Assembly (NCBI RefSeq): GCF_016919405.1
Contig: NZ_CP070353.1
Location: 3,666,001 to 3,730,000, forward strand
Source: Ensifer sp. PDNC004
GTDB lineage: Bacteria; Pseudomonadota; Alphaproteobacteria; Rhizobiales; Rhizobiaceae
DNA: 64,000 bases
Direction of reading: 5' to 3'
Part shown: in pieces, positions 17,608 through 26,643 of the stretch
Layout of the letters: every line of letters begins with the position of its first letter
Numbering within the stretch: position 1 is the stretch's first letter
Notes under the pieces: generated by a model
The model's input: the letters and a program-made list of their open reading frames with translations, nothing else
Told to the model about the DNA's origin: nothing
Database searches by the model: none
Program-made: the position numbers and the translations under genes

Positions 17608-18480
17608 TTAGCGGGTGGGAACCGGCACTTCGCCGCGATAGTCGTAGAAGCCGCGCCCGGACTTGCGGCCGAGCCAGCCTGCTTCGACATATTTTACCAG
17701 CAGCGGGCAGGGGCGGTACTTCGAATCTGCCAGGCCATCATAGAGCACCTGCATGATCGAGAGGCAGGTGTCGAGGCCGATGAAGTCGGCAAGCTGGAGC
17801 GGGCCCATCGGATGGTTGGCGCCGAGCTTCATGGCGGTGTCGATCGCCTCGACGCTGCCGACGCCTTCGTACAGCGTGTAGATCGCCTCGTTGATCATCG
17901 GCAAAAGGATGCGGTTGACGATGAAGGCCGGGAAGTCTTCGGCGACCGTCACGGTCTTGTCGAGCGTCGCGACGAATTCCTTGGCGGTCTTGAAGGTCTG
18001 CTCGTCGGTGGCGATGCCGCGCACGAGCTCGACCAGCTTCATGACCGGAACCGGGTTCATGAAGTGGATGCCCATGAAGTGCTCGGGGCGATCGGTGGCG
18101 GAGGCGAGGCGGGTGATCGACAGCGACGAGGTATTCGTCGCGAGAATCGCTTCCGGCTTCAGGATCGGACAAACCTGGCCATAGATCTTGCGCTTGATCG
18201 TCTCGTCTTCGGTGACGGCTTCGATCACCAGATCGGCCTGCGACAGGTCGTTGATGTCGGAAGAGCCCTTGATCAGGGCAAGTGCCGCCTTGCGGGCCTC
18301 GTCGGTCATCTTGCCGGAGGAGACCTGACGGGCAAGGTTGCCGTTGACGGTGGCAAGGCCTGCTTCGATCCGCTCGGCGGCCAGATCATAGATCTGTACC
18401 TTGTATCCGGCGATTGCCGAAACATGTGCGATGCCACAGCCCATTTGCCCGGCACCAATAATTCCGACCGTCTTGATCAT
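17608..18480 (-). CDS. hbd: 3-hydroxybutyryl-CoA dehydrogenase
   Basis: 290 residues from ATG 18480; ATG 18492 would add MFAA. Oxidises 3-hydroxybutyryl-CoA to acetoacetyl-CoA with NAD(P) in the cytoplasm. The Rossmann motif GIIGAGQMGCGIA is at residues 6-18. ATNTSSLSITRLA and the catalytic-histidine motif HFMGIHFMNPVPVMKLVE are conserved, and the C-terminal domain ends with GRKSGRGFYDY. It lies 152 bases downstream of etfA on the same strand with a hairpin between, so it may be partly uncoupled. It would feed electrons from acyl-CoA oxidation alongside EtfAB. Confidence 0.9.
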   Translation of the reverse strand: MIKTVGIIGAGQMGCGIAHVSAIAGYKVQIYDLAAERIEAGLATVNGNLARQVSSGKMTDEARKAALALIKGSSDINDLSQADLVIEAVTEDETIKRKIYGQVCPILKPEAILATNTSSLSITRLASATDRPEHFMGIHFMNPVPVMKLVELVRGIATDEQTFKTAKEFVATLDKTVTVAEDFPAFIVNRILLPMINEAIYTLYEGVGSVEAIDTAMKLGANHPMGPLQLADFIGLDTCLSIMQVLYDGLADSKYRPCPLLVKYVEAGWLGRKSGRGFYDYRGEVPVPTR

Positions 18481-18536
18481 CGCAGCGAACATCCATCTTC
18501 AAAGCTTGGCGGTGAGGCCGCCGTCAGACATGCAAA

Positions 18537-18559
18537 CCGGGCCGGTTTGGCCGGCCCGG
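18537..18559. terminator. GC hairpin between etfA and hbd
   Basis: A perfect 9-bp inverted repeat CCGGGCCGG/CCGGCCCGG with a 5-base loop, 57 bases upstream of the hbd ATG and 73 bases after the etfA stop. On the minus strand it is followed by only TTT, so it could attenuate read-through from etfBA or stabilise the upstream message. Confidence 0.4.
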
Positions 18560-18631
18560 TAGATTGTTAATGCCAAGTCCCCGCTTTTGCCAGCCCTTTT
18601 CACGGGTGCGGCGGGTGGCATCGATTTGGGC

Positions 18632-19561
18632 TTACAGTGCCTTCTGCAACTCCGGCAGAGCGTCGAAAAGATCAGCAACCAGGCCGTAGTCTGCGACCTG
18701 GAAGATCGGCGCCTCTTCGTCCTTGTTGATCGCGACGATGACCTTGCTGTCCTTCATGCCGGCGAGGTGCTGGATGGCACCGGAAATGCCGCAGGCGATG
18801 TAGAGATCAGGCGCGACGACCTTGCCGGTCTGGCCGACCTGCCAGTCGTTGGGCGCGTAACCAGCGTCGACCGCAGCGCGCGAAGCGCCGACGGCAGCAC
18901 CGAGCTTGTCGGCAACCGGCAGTATCACTTCCTGGAACTTCTCGGACGAGCCGAGCGCACGGCCGCCGGAGATGATGATCTTGGCAGAGGTGAGCTCCGG
19001 ACGATCGGACGACGACAGCGCGTCGGCGACGAAGGAGGAAACGCCGGGGTTGGCGGCAGCCGAAACGCTCTCGATCGCAGCCGAACCGCCTTCAGCGGCC
19101 GAGGCGAAGGAGGCGGTGCGCACGGTGATGACGCGCTTGGCTTCCGTCGTCTGCACGGTCTGGATGGCGTTGCCGGCATAGATCGGGCGCTTGAAGGTGT
19201 CGGAAGAGACAACTTCGATGATTTCGGAGACCTGGCTGACGTCGAGCAGGGCTGCGACGCGCGGCATGACGTTCTTGCCGACCGAGGTCGCGGCCGCAAC
19301 GATCGTGTCGTAGTTGCCGGCGAGCGAGACGATGAGGGCGGCCAGCGGCTCGGCGAGGTTGTTGGCCAGCGAGGCGTCGTCGGCGACGAGCACCTTGGCT
19401 ACGCCCGCAAGCTTGGCCGCCTGTTCGGCCGCAGCCTTGGCGCCGGCGCCGGCAACGAGGATGTGCACGTCGCCGCCGATCTTGGAGGCCGCGCTCAGCG
19501 CCTTGGCGGTCTGGTCGGAAAGGTGGTTGCTGTCGTGATCAGCCAGAAGAAGAATGGCCAT
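18632..19561 (-). CDS. etfA: Electron transfer flavoprotein, alpha subunit
   Basis: 309 residues. Forms with EtfB the FAD- and AMP-containing carrier that takes electrons from acyl-CoA dehydrogenases to ETF-ubiquinone oxidoreductase. The C-terminal FAD domain is clear: [33 protein letters not shown], and [19 protein letters not shown]. The N-terminal domain starts [16 protein letters not shown]. It lies 23 bases downstream of etfB, a two-gene operon. Size and motifs fit housekeeping EtfA rather than the longer FixB. Confidence 0.94.
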   Translation of the reverse strand: MAILLLADHDSNHLSDQTAKALSAASKIGGDVHILVAGAGAKAAAEQAAKLAGVAKVLVADDASLANNLAEPLAALIVSLAGNYDTIVAAATSVGKNVMPRVAALLDVSQVSEIIEVVSSDTFKRPIYAGNAIQTVQTTEAKRVITVRTASFASAAEGGSAAIESVSAAANPGVSSFVADALSSSDRPELTSAKIIISGGRALGSSEKFQEVILPVADKLGAAVGASRAAVDAGYAPNDWQVGQTGKVVAPDLYIACGISGAIQHLAGMKDSKVIVAINKDEEAPIFQVADYGLVADLFDALPELQKAL

Positions 19562-19584
19562 GATGATGTCTCCCTTTCCTGAAC

Positions 19585-20334
19585 TTAAAGTACGCCGGCT
19601 TCGGTCTTGAGCTTTTCGACGAGCTCGGCGACCGACTTGACCTTGATGCCGGCCTTGCGGCCCGACGGCTCCTCGGTCTTCAGCACCTTGAGGCGGGCTG
19701 ACGTGTCGACGCCGAAGTCGGCAGGCGACTTCTTGTCGAGCGGCTTCTTCTTCGCCTTCATGATGTTCGGCAGCGATGCGTAGCGCGGCTCGTTCAAACG
19801 CAGGTCGGTGGTGACGACTGCCGGCAGCTTGATGTCGATGGTCTGCAGACCGCCGTCGACTTCGCGCGTCACGGTCGCCTTGCCGTCGCCGATTTCGACC
19901 TTGGAGGCAAAGGTGCCCTGTGCCCAGCCCAAGAGAGCCGACAGCATCTGGCCGGTCTGGTTGCTGTCATCATCAATCGCCTGCTTGCCGACGATGATCA
20001 GGCCCGGCTGTTCGGCGTCTGCAACGCCCTTGACGATCTTGGCAACGGCGAGCGGTTCGACCTGGTCTTCGGTTTCAACCAGGATGGCGCGGTCGGCGCC
20101 CATGGCGAGCGCGGTGCGCAGCGTCTCTTCGGCCTTGGCCGGACCGACGGATACGACGACGACTTCCTCAGCCTTGCCGGCTTCCTTCAGCCGCAGCGCT
20201 TCCTCGACCGAGATTTCGTCGAAGGGGTTCATCGACATCTTCACGTTCGCAAGTTCGACGCCCGAACCGTCTGCCTTCACGCGGATCTTGACGTTGTAGT
20301 CAACGACCCGCTTCACCGTCACAAGTATTTTCAT
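19585..20334 (-). CDS. etfB: Electron transfer flavoprotein, beta subunit
   Basis: 249 residues. Binds AMP and pairs with EtfA. The start [20 protein letters not shown], the segment [18 protein letters not shown], and the ETF-beta signature region [43 protein letters not shown] are all in place. It is first in etfBA. A palindrome of ACGTAA/TTACGT type lies about 145 bases upstream and may be an operator. Confidence 0.94.
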   Translation of the reverse strand: MKILVTVKRVVDYNVKIRVKADGSGVELANVKMSMNPFDEISVEEALRLKEAGKAEEVVVVSVGPAKAEETLRTALAMGADRAILVETEDQVEPLAVAKIVKGVADAEQPGLIIVGKQAIDDDSNQTGQMLSALLGWAQGTFASKVEIGDGKATVTREVDGGLQTIDIKLPAVVTTDLRLNEPRYASLPNIMKAKKKPLDKKSPADFGVDTSARLKVLKTEEPSGRKAGIKVKSVAELVEKLKTEAGVL

Positions 20335-20478
20335 GGATTCTTCCCTCCAAGAGCTTTCGCAGGAAAATGCGCCTTAACGGAGCCGCCTGATTGTCGGTTG
20401 GCGACATCGATACGCGTTTTTTCTCCAATTACAATCGCTGTGCATGACGCTAAATCGATATAATCCCGAGAATTGGAA

Positions 20479-20498
20479 TTACGTTTACGTACACGTAA
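20479..20498. promoter_or_regulatory. Palindromic operator candidate upstream of etfB
   Basis: Arms TTACGT and ACGTAA frame an 8-base centre that itself contains TACGTA. The site is AT-rich against the local background and lies 145 bases upstream of the etfB ATG. The pattern resembles MerR-family (LiuR-like) operators reported for branched-chain amino acid and fatty acid catabolism genes in proteobacteria, including etf genes. That likeness is from memory. The rest of the 20335-20619 gap holds no gene I can support. Confidence 0.4.
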
Positions 20499-20619
20499 GA
20501 ATAATCGATGGCAAGTGGCTCGGGGCCTGATGAAGCCCTGTCCCGGGAGGGCCGGGAAGCGTCCAGGCAAGCCATTGAAATAATGGATAATCCTCGTTGA
20601 AGGCTGGCGATTGCCGGTG

Positions 20620-21417
20620 TCAGGATCCGGTCTGGCGTCCCCAGGGAACGGGCGGTCGTGTCGCATCTGACGAGGGCTGTTGGCTTGCGGTGACCGGCGC
20701 GGCCTTGTGCCGGACGGCGCGGGGCGTGACGATCGTGCGGTCGAACAGCGGCACATCGCGGCGTCGCAAAATGACCACCAGAACCAGCCCCGCGATGATG
20801 CCGCCGACATGGGCGCTCCAGGAAACGCCGCTGCCGGGATCGACGACCAGCATGAAGAACTGCTGGCCGATCCAGAAGGCGAGCGGGATGACGGCGGGCA
20901 GCGGCAGCGGGATGCGGAAAAACACCAGCACCCAGACGCGCACCTTCGGGTGCAGGAGGAAATAGGCGGCAACAATGCCGGAGATCGCCCCCGATGCTCC
21001 GATCAGCGGGGCCTCGGAGGCCGGGTCGAGCAGCCCATGCGCCAGCGCGCCTGCAGCGGCGCAGAGAAGGTAGAAGACGAGGTAGCGGAAGTGCCCGAGT
21101 GCATCCTCGACATTGTCGCCGAACACCCAGAGGAACAGCATGTTCATGGCGAGATGCATGAAATCGCCATGCAGGAAGGAATAGGTGACGAAGGTGAAGC
21201 CGTCGGGGACGACGACCAGCGAGGGATCAAGCTGGGCGTAGTCGAAAATGAGCGCCGGGATATAGCCGAAGCCGAGCAGTGCTGCGTTGGCGAATTGCTC
21301 GGAGGCAATCGGACCGGTGATCAGCCAGACGACGACGTTGATCACAATCAGGCTGATCGTGACGTACTGGACCTTGATGTGCTTCAGGGTGTTCGTATCG
21401 TGAAGCGGTATGAACAT
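20620..21417 (-). CDS. Rhomboid family intramembrane serine protease
   Basis: 265 residues with six hydrophobic segments. The catalytic serine is S142 in GASGAISG, and the catalytic histidine is H202 in SWSAHVGGIIAGLVL. The oxyanion-region motif HLAMNMLFLWVFGDNVED (N92) and the L1 loop are conserved. The start MFIPLHDTNTLKHIKVQYVT is the usual form in alphaproteobacteria. The protein cleaves transmembrane substrates in the inner membrane; its substrate here is unknown. It lies on the minus strand, 75 bases downstream of the adenosyltransferase gene. The last about 35 residues are a polar, Arg/Pro-rich cytoplasmic tail. Confidence 0.92.
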   Translation of the reverse strand: MFIPLHDTNTLKHIKVQYVTISLIVINVVVWLITGPIASEQFANAALLGFGYIPALIFDYAQLDPSLVVVPDGFTFVTYSFLHGDFMHLAMNMLFLWVFGDNVEDALGHFRYLVFYLLCAAAGALAHGLLDPASEAPLIGASGAISGIVAAYFLLHPKVRVWVLVFFRIPLPLPAVIPLAFWIGQQFFMLVVDPGSGVSWSAHVGGIIAGLVLVVILRRRDVPLFDRTIVTPRAVRHKAAPVTASQQPSSDATRPPVPWGRQTGS

Positions 21418-21492
21418 GCGGTCTCCCGAAGCACAGGTTACGGCCCGTTTCTCCCGCCGAATCTCGATCGGGCGACGATGCGCAAGCGGACG

Positions 21493-22071
21493 TTATCTGT
21501 TTTTCCCGGGAATCCAAAGAACGTCGGCTTGACCTTTGTCATTTGCAAAGCGCGCCGCGACGAACAGGAAATCCGACAGGCGGTTGATATAGGCGATGGC
21601 TTCGGTGCTGACGATTTCGCCTTCGATCTGGGCAAGCGCCACCACCTGGCGTTCCGCGCGGCGTGCGACCGTGCGGGCGACATGGAGGGCTGCAGAGGCG
21701 GGGCTCCCGGCCGGAAGCACGAAGGAGCGCAAGGGATCGAGCTCGGCATTCAGCCGGTCGATCTCGGTTTCGAGCCAGGTCACCTGTGCTGCGACGATGC
21801 GCAGCGGTTCGTATTGCGGCGGCTCGCCGGTGTCGGGTGTCGCGAGATCCGCGCCGAGATCGAAGAGATCGTTCTGGATCCGCATCAGCGCGGCGTCGAG
21901 ATCGACGTTGCCGGCCGTATGCTGCCGCGCCAGGCCAACAAAGGCGTTGGTTTCGTCCACCGCGCCATAGGCATCGACACGCAGGTCGCTTTTCAGCCGG
22001 CGCGGTCCGGCGACGAGCCCAGTGGTGCCGTTGTCACCCGTCCGGGTATAGATCTTGTTGAGCTTCACCAT
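21493..22071 (-). CDS. ATP:cob(I)alamin adenosyltransferase, PduO type
   Basis: 192 residues. Transfers the 5'-deoxyadenosyl group of ATP to cob(I)alamin to make coenzyme B12. The ATP-binding N-terminus KIYTRTGDNGTTGLVAG and VDAYGAVDETNAFVG are diagnostic of the PduO family. The second signature is SPASAALHVARTVARRAERQVVAL. The C-terminal FLFVAARFAND is also conserved. The gene lies between a HIG1-like membrane protein gene and rhomboid on the same strand. It is distinct from the CobA/CobO (BtuR) type. Confidence 0.92.
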   Translation of the reverse strand: MVKLNKIYTRTGDNGTTGLVAGPRRLKSDLRVDAYGAVDETNAFVGLARQHTAGNVDLDAALMRIQNDLFDLGADLATPDTGEPPQYEPLRIVAAQVTWLETEIDRLNAELDPLRSFVLPAGSPASAALHVARTVARRAERQVVALAQIEGEIVSTEAIAYINRLSDFLFVAARFANDKGQADVLWIPGKNR

Positions 22072-22137
22072 GGGTGGACGCAGTCCTCTCGCGCAATATC
22101 AGGAACGGTGTGGAACGGCTGTCCGTTCAAGATTGCG

Positions 22138-22341
22138 TCAGGTCGGGCGGCCGCCGCCGGTGATCCAGAGCGTGAGCATGATCAGGGCGATCGCGATCGC
22201 CTGCAGCAGAACGCGCGCCTGCATCAGCTTGTTGGACGTGTTGCCACTGCCGCCCTTTGCCATGTTCACGAGGCCGCGGATCAAGACGATCACGACCAGG
22301 CCCATGACGAACAGGGTCAGGCCGGTAAAGAAGCTGGACAT
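22138..22341 (-). CDS. Twin-transmembrane HIG1-like small protein
   Basis: 67 residues from ATG 22341, chosen because AAGGAAGAG precedes it; a longer frame to 22374 has no such site. Two hydrophobic helices (FFTGLTLFVMGLVVIVLIRGLVNM and VLLQAIAIALIMLTLWI) flank a short polar loop GGSGNTSNKLMQAR. The size and MQARVLLQAIAI segment match the HIG1-domain (hypoxia-induced gene 1) twin-helix proteins, which in alphaproteobacteria and mitochondria associate with respiratory complexes. It lies immediately upstream of the adenosyltransferase gene. The family call is by pattern only. Confidence 0.75.
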   Translation of the reverse strand: MSSFFTGLTLFVMGLVVIVLIRGLVNMAKGGSGNTSNKLMQARVLLQAIAIALIMLTLWITGGGRPT

Positions 22342-22366
22342 CGAACTCTTCCTTGCAATTCTTGCT

Positions 22367-23200
22367 TCAGCCAAGTCGGCCGATGATGCGATAAAACAGT
22401 GCCGCCGGCAGAAGCTTCTTCAGAAGCGCGCCCTGTCTGGCGGGCCTTGTTACAATATAGTGCGGTTTCGGTTTCTTTGCTGTCAGCGCGTGCTTCAAAA
22501 CCGCATAAACCGCCTCCGGGCCAAGCTTTCCGGCTGCGGGTTTGCTCTCGCCTTTCAAGCGTCGCATCTGCCGTTCGTATTCGACGCGATGCACCGAATT
22601 CTTGAGGTCGATGAAGCGCTCGATATAGGTGACGGCATTGGCGGTGAATTTCGAGGTGATCGGCCCGGGCTCGATCAGGCTTACCTCGATACCGCTGCCG
22701 GCCAGTTCCATCTTGAGGGTCAGCGACAGGCCCTCGATCGCAAACTTGGAGGCGTTGTAGGCGCCGCGCCAGCGATAGGGCACGATGCCGAGAATGGAGG
22801 AGCACTGCACGATGCGGCCGCTTCCGCGCGCCCGCATCGCCGGGATCACCCGTCGCGTCAGGTCGTGCCAGCCAATGACGTTGGTCTCGAGCTGAAGCCT
22901 CAGCGCCTCGGTCGGCAGATCCTCGACCGCGCCTGCCTGGCCATAGGCGCCGTTGTTGAAGAGCGCGTCGATGCGCCCGCTGGAAAGCGCCAGCACTGTA
23001 TCGGCGAAGGCCGCGATGCTCTCCGGCTTGGTGTAGTCCATCAGGAAGGTCTCGATGCCCTCGCTTTCAAGCGATTGCCGGTCCTCTTCCCGGCGCACGG
23101 TGGCGAAGACCCGCCAGCCATCGGCGTGAAGCGCACGGGCGCAATAGGCGCCGATGCCGGACGAACATCCGGTGACAATGATTGTGGGGCGATCCGTCAT
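22367..23200 (-). CDS. Short-chain dehydrogenase/reductase (SDR)
   Basis: 277 residues from ATG 23200 (MTDRPTIIVTGCSSGIG). Upstream in-frame codons to 23245 have no support. The cofactor motif TGCSSGIG is at residues 10-17, FNNGAYG stands for the NNAG motif, the catalytic serine is at about 134, and Y148-x3-K152 (YNASK) completes the active site. This is the classical SDR layout with a C-terminal extension of about 30 basic residues. The substrate is unknown. It is followed on the same strand by the HIG1-like gene with only 25 bases between, so they may be co-transcribed. Confidence 0.88.
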   Translation of the reverse strand: MTDRPTIIVTGCSSGIGAYCARALHADGWRVFATVRREEDRQSLESEGIETFLMDYTKPESIAAFADTVLALSSGRIDALFNNGAYGQAGAVEDLPTEALRLQLETNVIGWHDLTRRVIPAMRARGSGRIVQCSSILGIVPYRWRGAYNASKFAIEGLSLTLKMELAGSGIEVSLIEPGPITSKFTANAVTYIERFIDLKNSVHRVEYERQMRRLKGESKPAAGKLGPEAVYAVLKHALTAKKPKPHYIVTRPARQGALLKKLLPAALFYRIIGRLG

Positions 23201-23374
23201 CCGGTCGAATCCTGTAGAAATCCTGCCTCGGTTTCCCATATTCATCCGCGGGATACAATTGAATTGCGCGGACTGGAACCAGCCTGCGTTGCGACATCAG
23301 GAATTGTGCCGGGCCCGGGCGATACCTATGTGAGCGGACCGCCAGTGTCGGGCGGGTTTTAGGATTGGAATGGA

Positions 23375-24283
23375 ATGCCAGCATTCATACGCATCACCTG
23401 GAAAGTCATCTTCGATGCGCTCTGGCATTTCAGCCTCGATGACGGTTGGGCGATGGCGAGCCACGTGGCGCTGTCCTCGCTGCTCGCGGTCTTTCCATTC
23501 TTGATCTTCGGCACCGCGCTCGGCAGCTTTCTCGGTGCCGACCAGTTTGCCGAAACGGCCGTACACCTGATTTTCGACGCCTGGCCGGAATCGATCGCCA
23601 AGCCCATCGCCGACGAAATCGTGCGGGTGCTGACGATCCCGCGCGGCGGGCTTTTGACCGTTTCGGTGCTGGCCGCCGCCTATTTCGCCTCCAACGGCGT
23701 CGAGGCGCTGCGCGTCTCGCTCAACCGCGCCTATCGCGTCACCGAGAGCCGCTACTGGTACGTCACCCGGCTTGCGAGCCTCGGTTTCGTGCTGGCCGGC
23801 GTCCTGATCCTCGCCGCACTCAGCATCCTGCTCGTCGCGGTGCCCTTGGCGGTGCGGTATGCCGGACAGTGGCTCCCCTGGCTTGGCGGCGTGCTTGCAA
23901 CCGTCGACAATTGGAGCCTGCCGCTCGCTCTCGTCGTGCTGACCACCGGTCTGCTGGTGTCGCATCTCTGGCTCCCGGACGGCCACCGCAAGGTGATCGA
24001 CGTGCTGCCGGGCATCGTGCTGACGCTCGTCTGCTGGACGATCGGCGCCTATGCTTTTGCTTCCTACCTCGCAACCTTCGCCACCTATGTCTCGACCTAT
24101 GCAGGTCTGGCGTCGATCATGATCGTGCTGGTGTTTCTCTACATGATCGCGGCGATCTTCATCATCGGCGCCGAGATCAATGCCGCGATCCTCAAATACA
24201 GGGTCAAGCGCATGGTGCGGCGCAGCTTCCAGCTGCGCAATGGTGGGGACACGGCTCGCGAGGAACAGGACCTACCCGATTAG
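23375..24283 (+). CDS. YihY/BrkB family inner-membrane protein
   Basis: 302 residues with about six transmembrane helices. The start region FDALWHFSLDDGWAMASHVALSSLLAVFPFLI, the central SLNRAYRVTESRYWYVTRLASLG, and the C-terminal TYAGLASIMIVLVFLYMIAAIFIIGAEINAAI are hallmarks of the BrkB/YihY family, once wrongly annotated as RNase BN. The role is not established. It is divergent from the SDR gene, and its end overlaps the 3' end of the convergent gluQRS gene by 12 bases. Confidence 0.9.
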   Translation: MPAFIRITWKVIFDALWHFSLDDGWAMASHVALSSLLAVFPFLIFGTALGSFLGADQFAETAVHLIFDAWPESIAKPIADEIVRVLTIPRGGLLTVSVLAAAYFASNGVEALRVSLNRAYRVTESRYWYVTRLASLGFVLAGVLILAALSILLVAVPLAVRYAGQWLPWLGGVLATVDNWSLPLALVVLTTGLLVSHLWLPDGHRKVIDVLPGIVLTLVCWTIGAYAFASYLATFATYVSTYAGLASIMIVLVFLYMIAAIFIIGAEINAAILKYRVKRMVRRSFQLRNGGDTAREEQDLPD

Positions 24284-25153
24284 CGCACGGACTTCTTCAG
24301 GCGTGCGCCCGGCAGCGCGGAAGGCCGCGATGCCGGTATCCTGGTTGCTCTTCGACAGCTTGCGCCCGTCCGGGCCAAGGAGCAGCCGATGATGGTGATA
24401 GAGCGGCTCCGGCAGATCGAGAAGCCGCTGCAGCAGCCGGTGAACGGATGTCGCGTGATAGAGGTCGCGGCCGCGCACCACATGGGTGATGCCCTGCAGC
24501 GCGTCGTCGACGACGACGGAGAGATGGTAGCTCGACGGCGCATCGGAGCGCGACAGGATCACGTCACCCCAGGCAGCGGGGTCGGCGATGATGGTGCCCG
24601 TCTCGCCCTCGGGACCATGGCCGCTCTCGGCCCAGGTCAGGTGATCTTCTCCTAAAAGTGCGACCGCCTTCCGCATGTCCAGCCGCCAGGCATAGGCCTT
24701 GCCGCTCGCGGTCAGGGCCGCGCGCTCGGCTGGGGGCAATTCGCGCTCGCGGCCGGGATAGAGCGGGCTGCCGTCCGGATCGCGTGGCCAGGCCTGGCCA
24801 CCGGCTTCCGCTTCGGCAACGGCCGTCTTGATCTCGCCGCGGGTCATGGCGGACGGGTAGATGACGCCGAGCATGTCCAGCCGCTGAAGCGCCGAAGCAT
24901 AGGCGTCGAGATGTTCCGACTGCCGGCGCACCGGACGCTCCCAGTCGAGGCCGAGCCAGGCAAGGTCTTCGTAGATCGCCGCCTCGAATTCCGGGCGGCA
25001 ACGGGTCTGGTCGATGTCCTCGATGCGCAGCAGGAAACGTCCGTTTGCGGCCTTCGCCAAGTCATGGTTCAGCACCGCGGAAAGCGCGTGGCCGAGATGG
25101 AGCAGCCCATTGGGGCTCGGGGCAAAGCGGAAAACGGGTGGCGTGTCAGGCAT
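24272..25153 (-). CDS. gluQ: Glutamyl-Q tRNA(Asp) synthetase
   Basis: 293 residues from ATG 25153; ATG 25162 is possible. A truncated GluRS paralogue that attaches glutamate to the queuosine at position 34 of tRNA(Asp). The adenylate motifs are present: HLGH at residues 19-22 (RFAPSPNGLLHLGHALSA) and KLSKS (GPDGRKLSKSNQDTG). There is no anticodon-binding domain, as expected. The cysteine-rich zinc site of some members is absent. It is convergent with the BrkB-family gene and divergent from the glycosylase gene, with 54 bases between the starts. Confidence 0.92.
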   Translation of the reverse strand: MPDTPPVFRFAPSPNGLLHLGHALSAVLNHDLAKAANGRFLLRIEDIDQTRCRPEFEAAIYEDLAWLGLDWERPVRRQSEHLDAYASALQRLDMLGVIYPSAMTRGEIKTAVAEAEAGGQAWPRDPDGSPLYPGRERELPPAERAALTASGKAYAWRLDMRKAVALLGEDHLTWAESGHGPEGETGTIIADPAAWGDVILSRSDAPSSYHLSVVVDDALQGITHVVRGRDLYHATSVHRLLQRLLDLPEPLYHHHRLLLGPDGRKLSKSNQDTGIAAFRAAGRTPEEVRALIG

Positions 25154-25207
25154 CGTTTCCATTTGCCATGGAAGGGGTATAAAAATCACCCGCTTTGTGG
25201 AGGCGTC

Positions 25208-25855
25208 ATGCGGATCATCCGGACACATGAGGATATCGAGGCCGGCCTGTCAGGCCTGGTGATGCTCGATGCGCGCCTCGGGCACGTCGTTGCGAGAGCC
25301 GGCCCGGTGCCGCTCCGCCGCACCGATCCCGGCTATCGCGGCCTTGCCAGCATCATCGTCTCGCAAATGGTCTCGAAGGCCAGTGCGGCTGCGATCTGGC
25401 GGCGCATGGAGGAGAAGCTCGGTGAGGTGACGGCTGCAGGCGTCAATTCGCTGAGCGACGAGGATTGCCGGGCGATCGGGCTGTCGCGGGCGAAGGCCGA
25501 GGCGCTGAGGCGCGTGGCCGAGGTGGTCGTCGGTGGTCAGATCGATCTCGACGCGATCTGCAACATCGACGGATCGGAGGCGATCCGGGAGTTGACGGCG
25601 ATCAAGGGGGTGGGGCGCTGGACGGCTGAAGTCTATCTGCTCTTCTGCGCCGGCCACCCGGATGTCTTTCCCTCCGGCGACGTCGCGCTGCAAAACGCGA
25701 TCGGCCACGGACTGGGCCTCGAACTGCGACCGAGCGCACGCGAAATTGATTCGCTCGCCGCTTCCTGGTCGCCCTGGCGCAGCGTCGCCGCACGCCTCTT
25801 CTGGGCCTATTACTCACAGGAAATGCGTCGTGATGCTGTTCCTGTGACACCTTGA
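25208..25855 (+). CDS. DNA-3-methyladenine glycosylase II-like (HhH-GPD)
   Basis: 215 residues from ATG 25208; the upstream open frame is antisense to gluQ. Base-excision repair of alkylated purines. The helix-hairpin-helix is LTAIKGVGRWTAEVYLL (about residues 129-145), followed by the catalytic aspartate D158 in FPSGDVALQNA. The N-terminal YRGLASIIVSQMVSKASA helix is typical. It lacks the AlkA N-terminal domain, so it is the short class common in rhizobia. The next gene starts 107 bases downstream. Confidence 0.88.
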   Translation: MRIIRTHEDIEAGLSGLVMLDARLGHVVARAGPVPLRRTDPGYRGLASIIVSQMVSKASAAAIWRRMEEKLGEVTAAGVNSLSDEDCRAIGLSRAKAEALRRVAEVVVGGQIDLDAICNIDGSEAIRELTAIKGVGRWTAEVYLLFCAGHPDVFPSGDVALQNAIGHGLGLELRPSAREIDSLAASWSPWRSVAARLFWAYYSQEMRRDAVPVTP

Positions 25856-25962
25856 AGGAAAAAGCGAATCCAGCGCACGCATTTTTGTTTCCGGCTTCAC
25901 AATCCTGTTGCAACGGGCCTAATATAGAAGGTGCAGATGCCGAATCGATCAGGAGAATACGC

Positions 25963-26520
25963 TTGACGATTGCAGTCTCACCACAGGCCTTGCCGGCGCT
26001 CGTCTTGAACGCTGACTATAGGCCGCTGAGTTACTACCCCTTGTCGCTTTGGTCCTGGCAGGACGCGATCAAGGCCGTCTTCCTTGACCGTGTAAATATC
26101 CTTGCCGAGTACGAACATTCGGTGTCGTCTCCGAGCTTCTCGATGCGACTGCCGAGCGTTGTTTGCCTCAAGAGCTACGTGCAGCCCTCACGCCACCCGG
26201 CCTTCACCCGGTTCAACGTGTTCCTGCGCGACAAATTCGAATGCCAGTATTGCGGTTCGCCCGACGATCTCACCTTCGATCACGTGGTGCCCCGCGCTCA
26301 CGGCGGCCAGACGACCTGGGACAATGTCGTCGCAGCCTGCTCGCCCTGCAATCTGCGCAAGGGCAGCAAGCTGCCGAAGCAGGCCGGCATGTTCCCGCAC
26401 CAGCGGCCCTATCAGCCGACGGTTCAGGACCTGCACAACAACGGCCGGCTCTTCCCGCCGAACCATCTGCATGAAAGCTGGATGGACTATCTCTACTGGG
26501 ACGTCGAACTGCAGCCCTGA
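25963..26520 (+). CDS. HNH endonuclease family protein
   Basis: 185 residues from a TTG at 25963, set by an AGGAG 7 bases upstream; no ATG lies near in frame. The HNH fold carries a zinc ribbon: C94-x2-C97 (CQYC), the DH pair D106-H107 (FDHVVPRAHGG), N121, and C126-x2-C129 (CSPC). The preceding domain VLNADYRPLSYYPLSLWSWQDAIKAVFL is the conserved N-terminus of the bacterial HNH_5-type group, found widely in alphaproteobacterial chromosomes outside any restriction system. The biological role is not known; it may act in DNA repair. It is convergent with dsbB. Confidence 0.85.
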   Translation: MTIAVSPQALPALVLNADYRPLSYYPLSLWSWQDAIKAVFLDRVNILAEYEHSVSSPSFSMRLPSVVCLKSYVQPSRHPAFTRFNVFLRDKFECQYCGSPDDLTFDHVVPRAHGGQTTWDNVVAACSPCNLRKGSKLPKQAGMFPHQRPYQPTVQDLHNNGRLFPPNHLHESWMDYLYWDVELQP

Positions 26521-26643
26521 CGCTGTTCGTGCCTTCTTGCCGGATCAGGCCGCGAAAGCGGGATCAGGAGAGGTACGTGCGCTCGCGAACCCTTGTCGGG
26601 GCGTTCACGCGACGCCGTGCCTGTTTCTCGAGAGTGATCTGGA

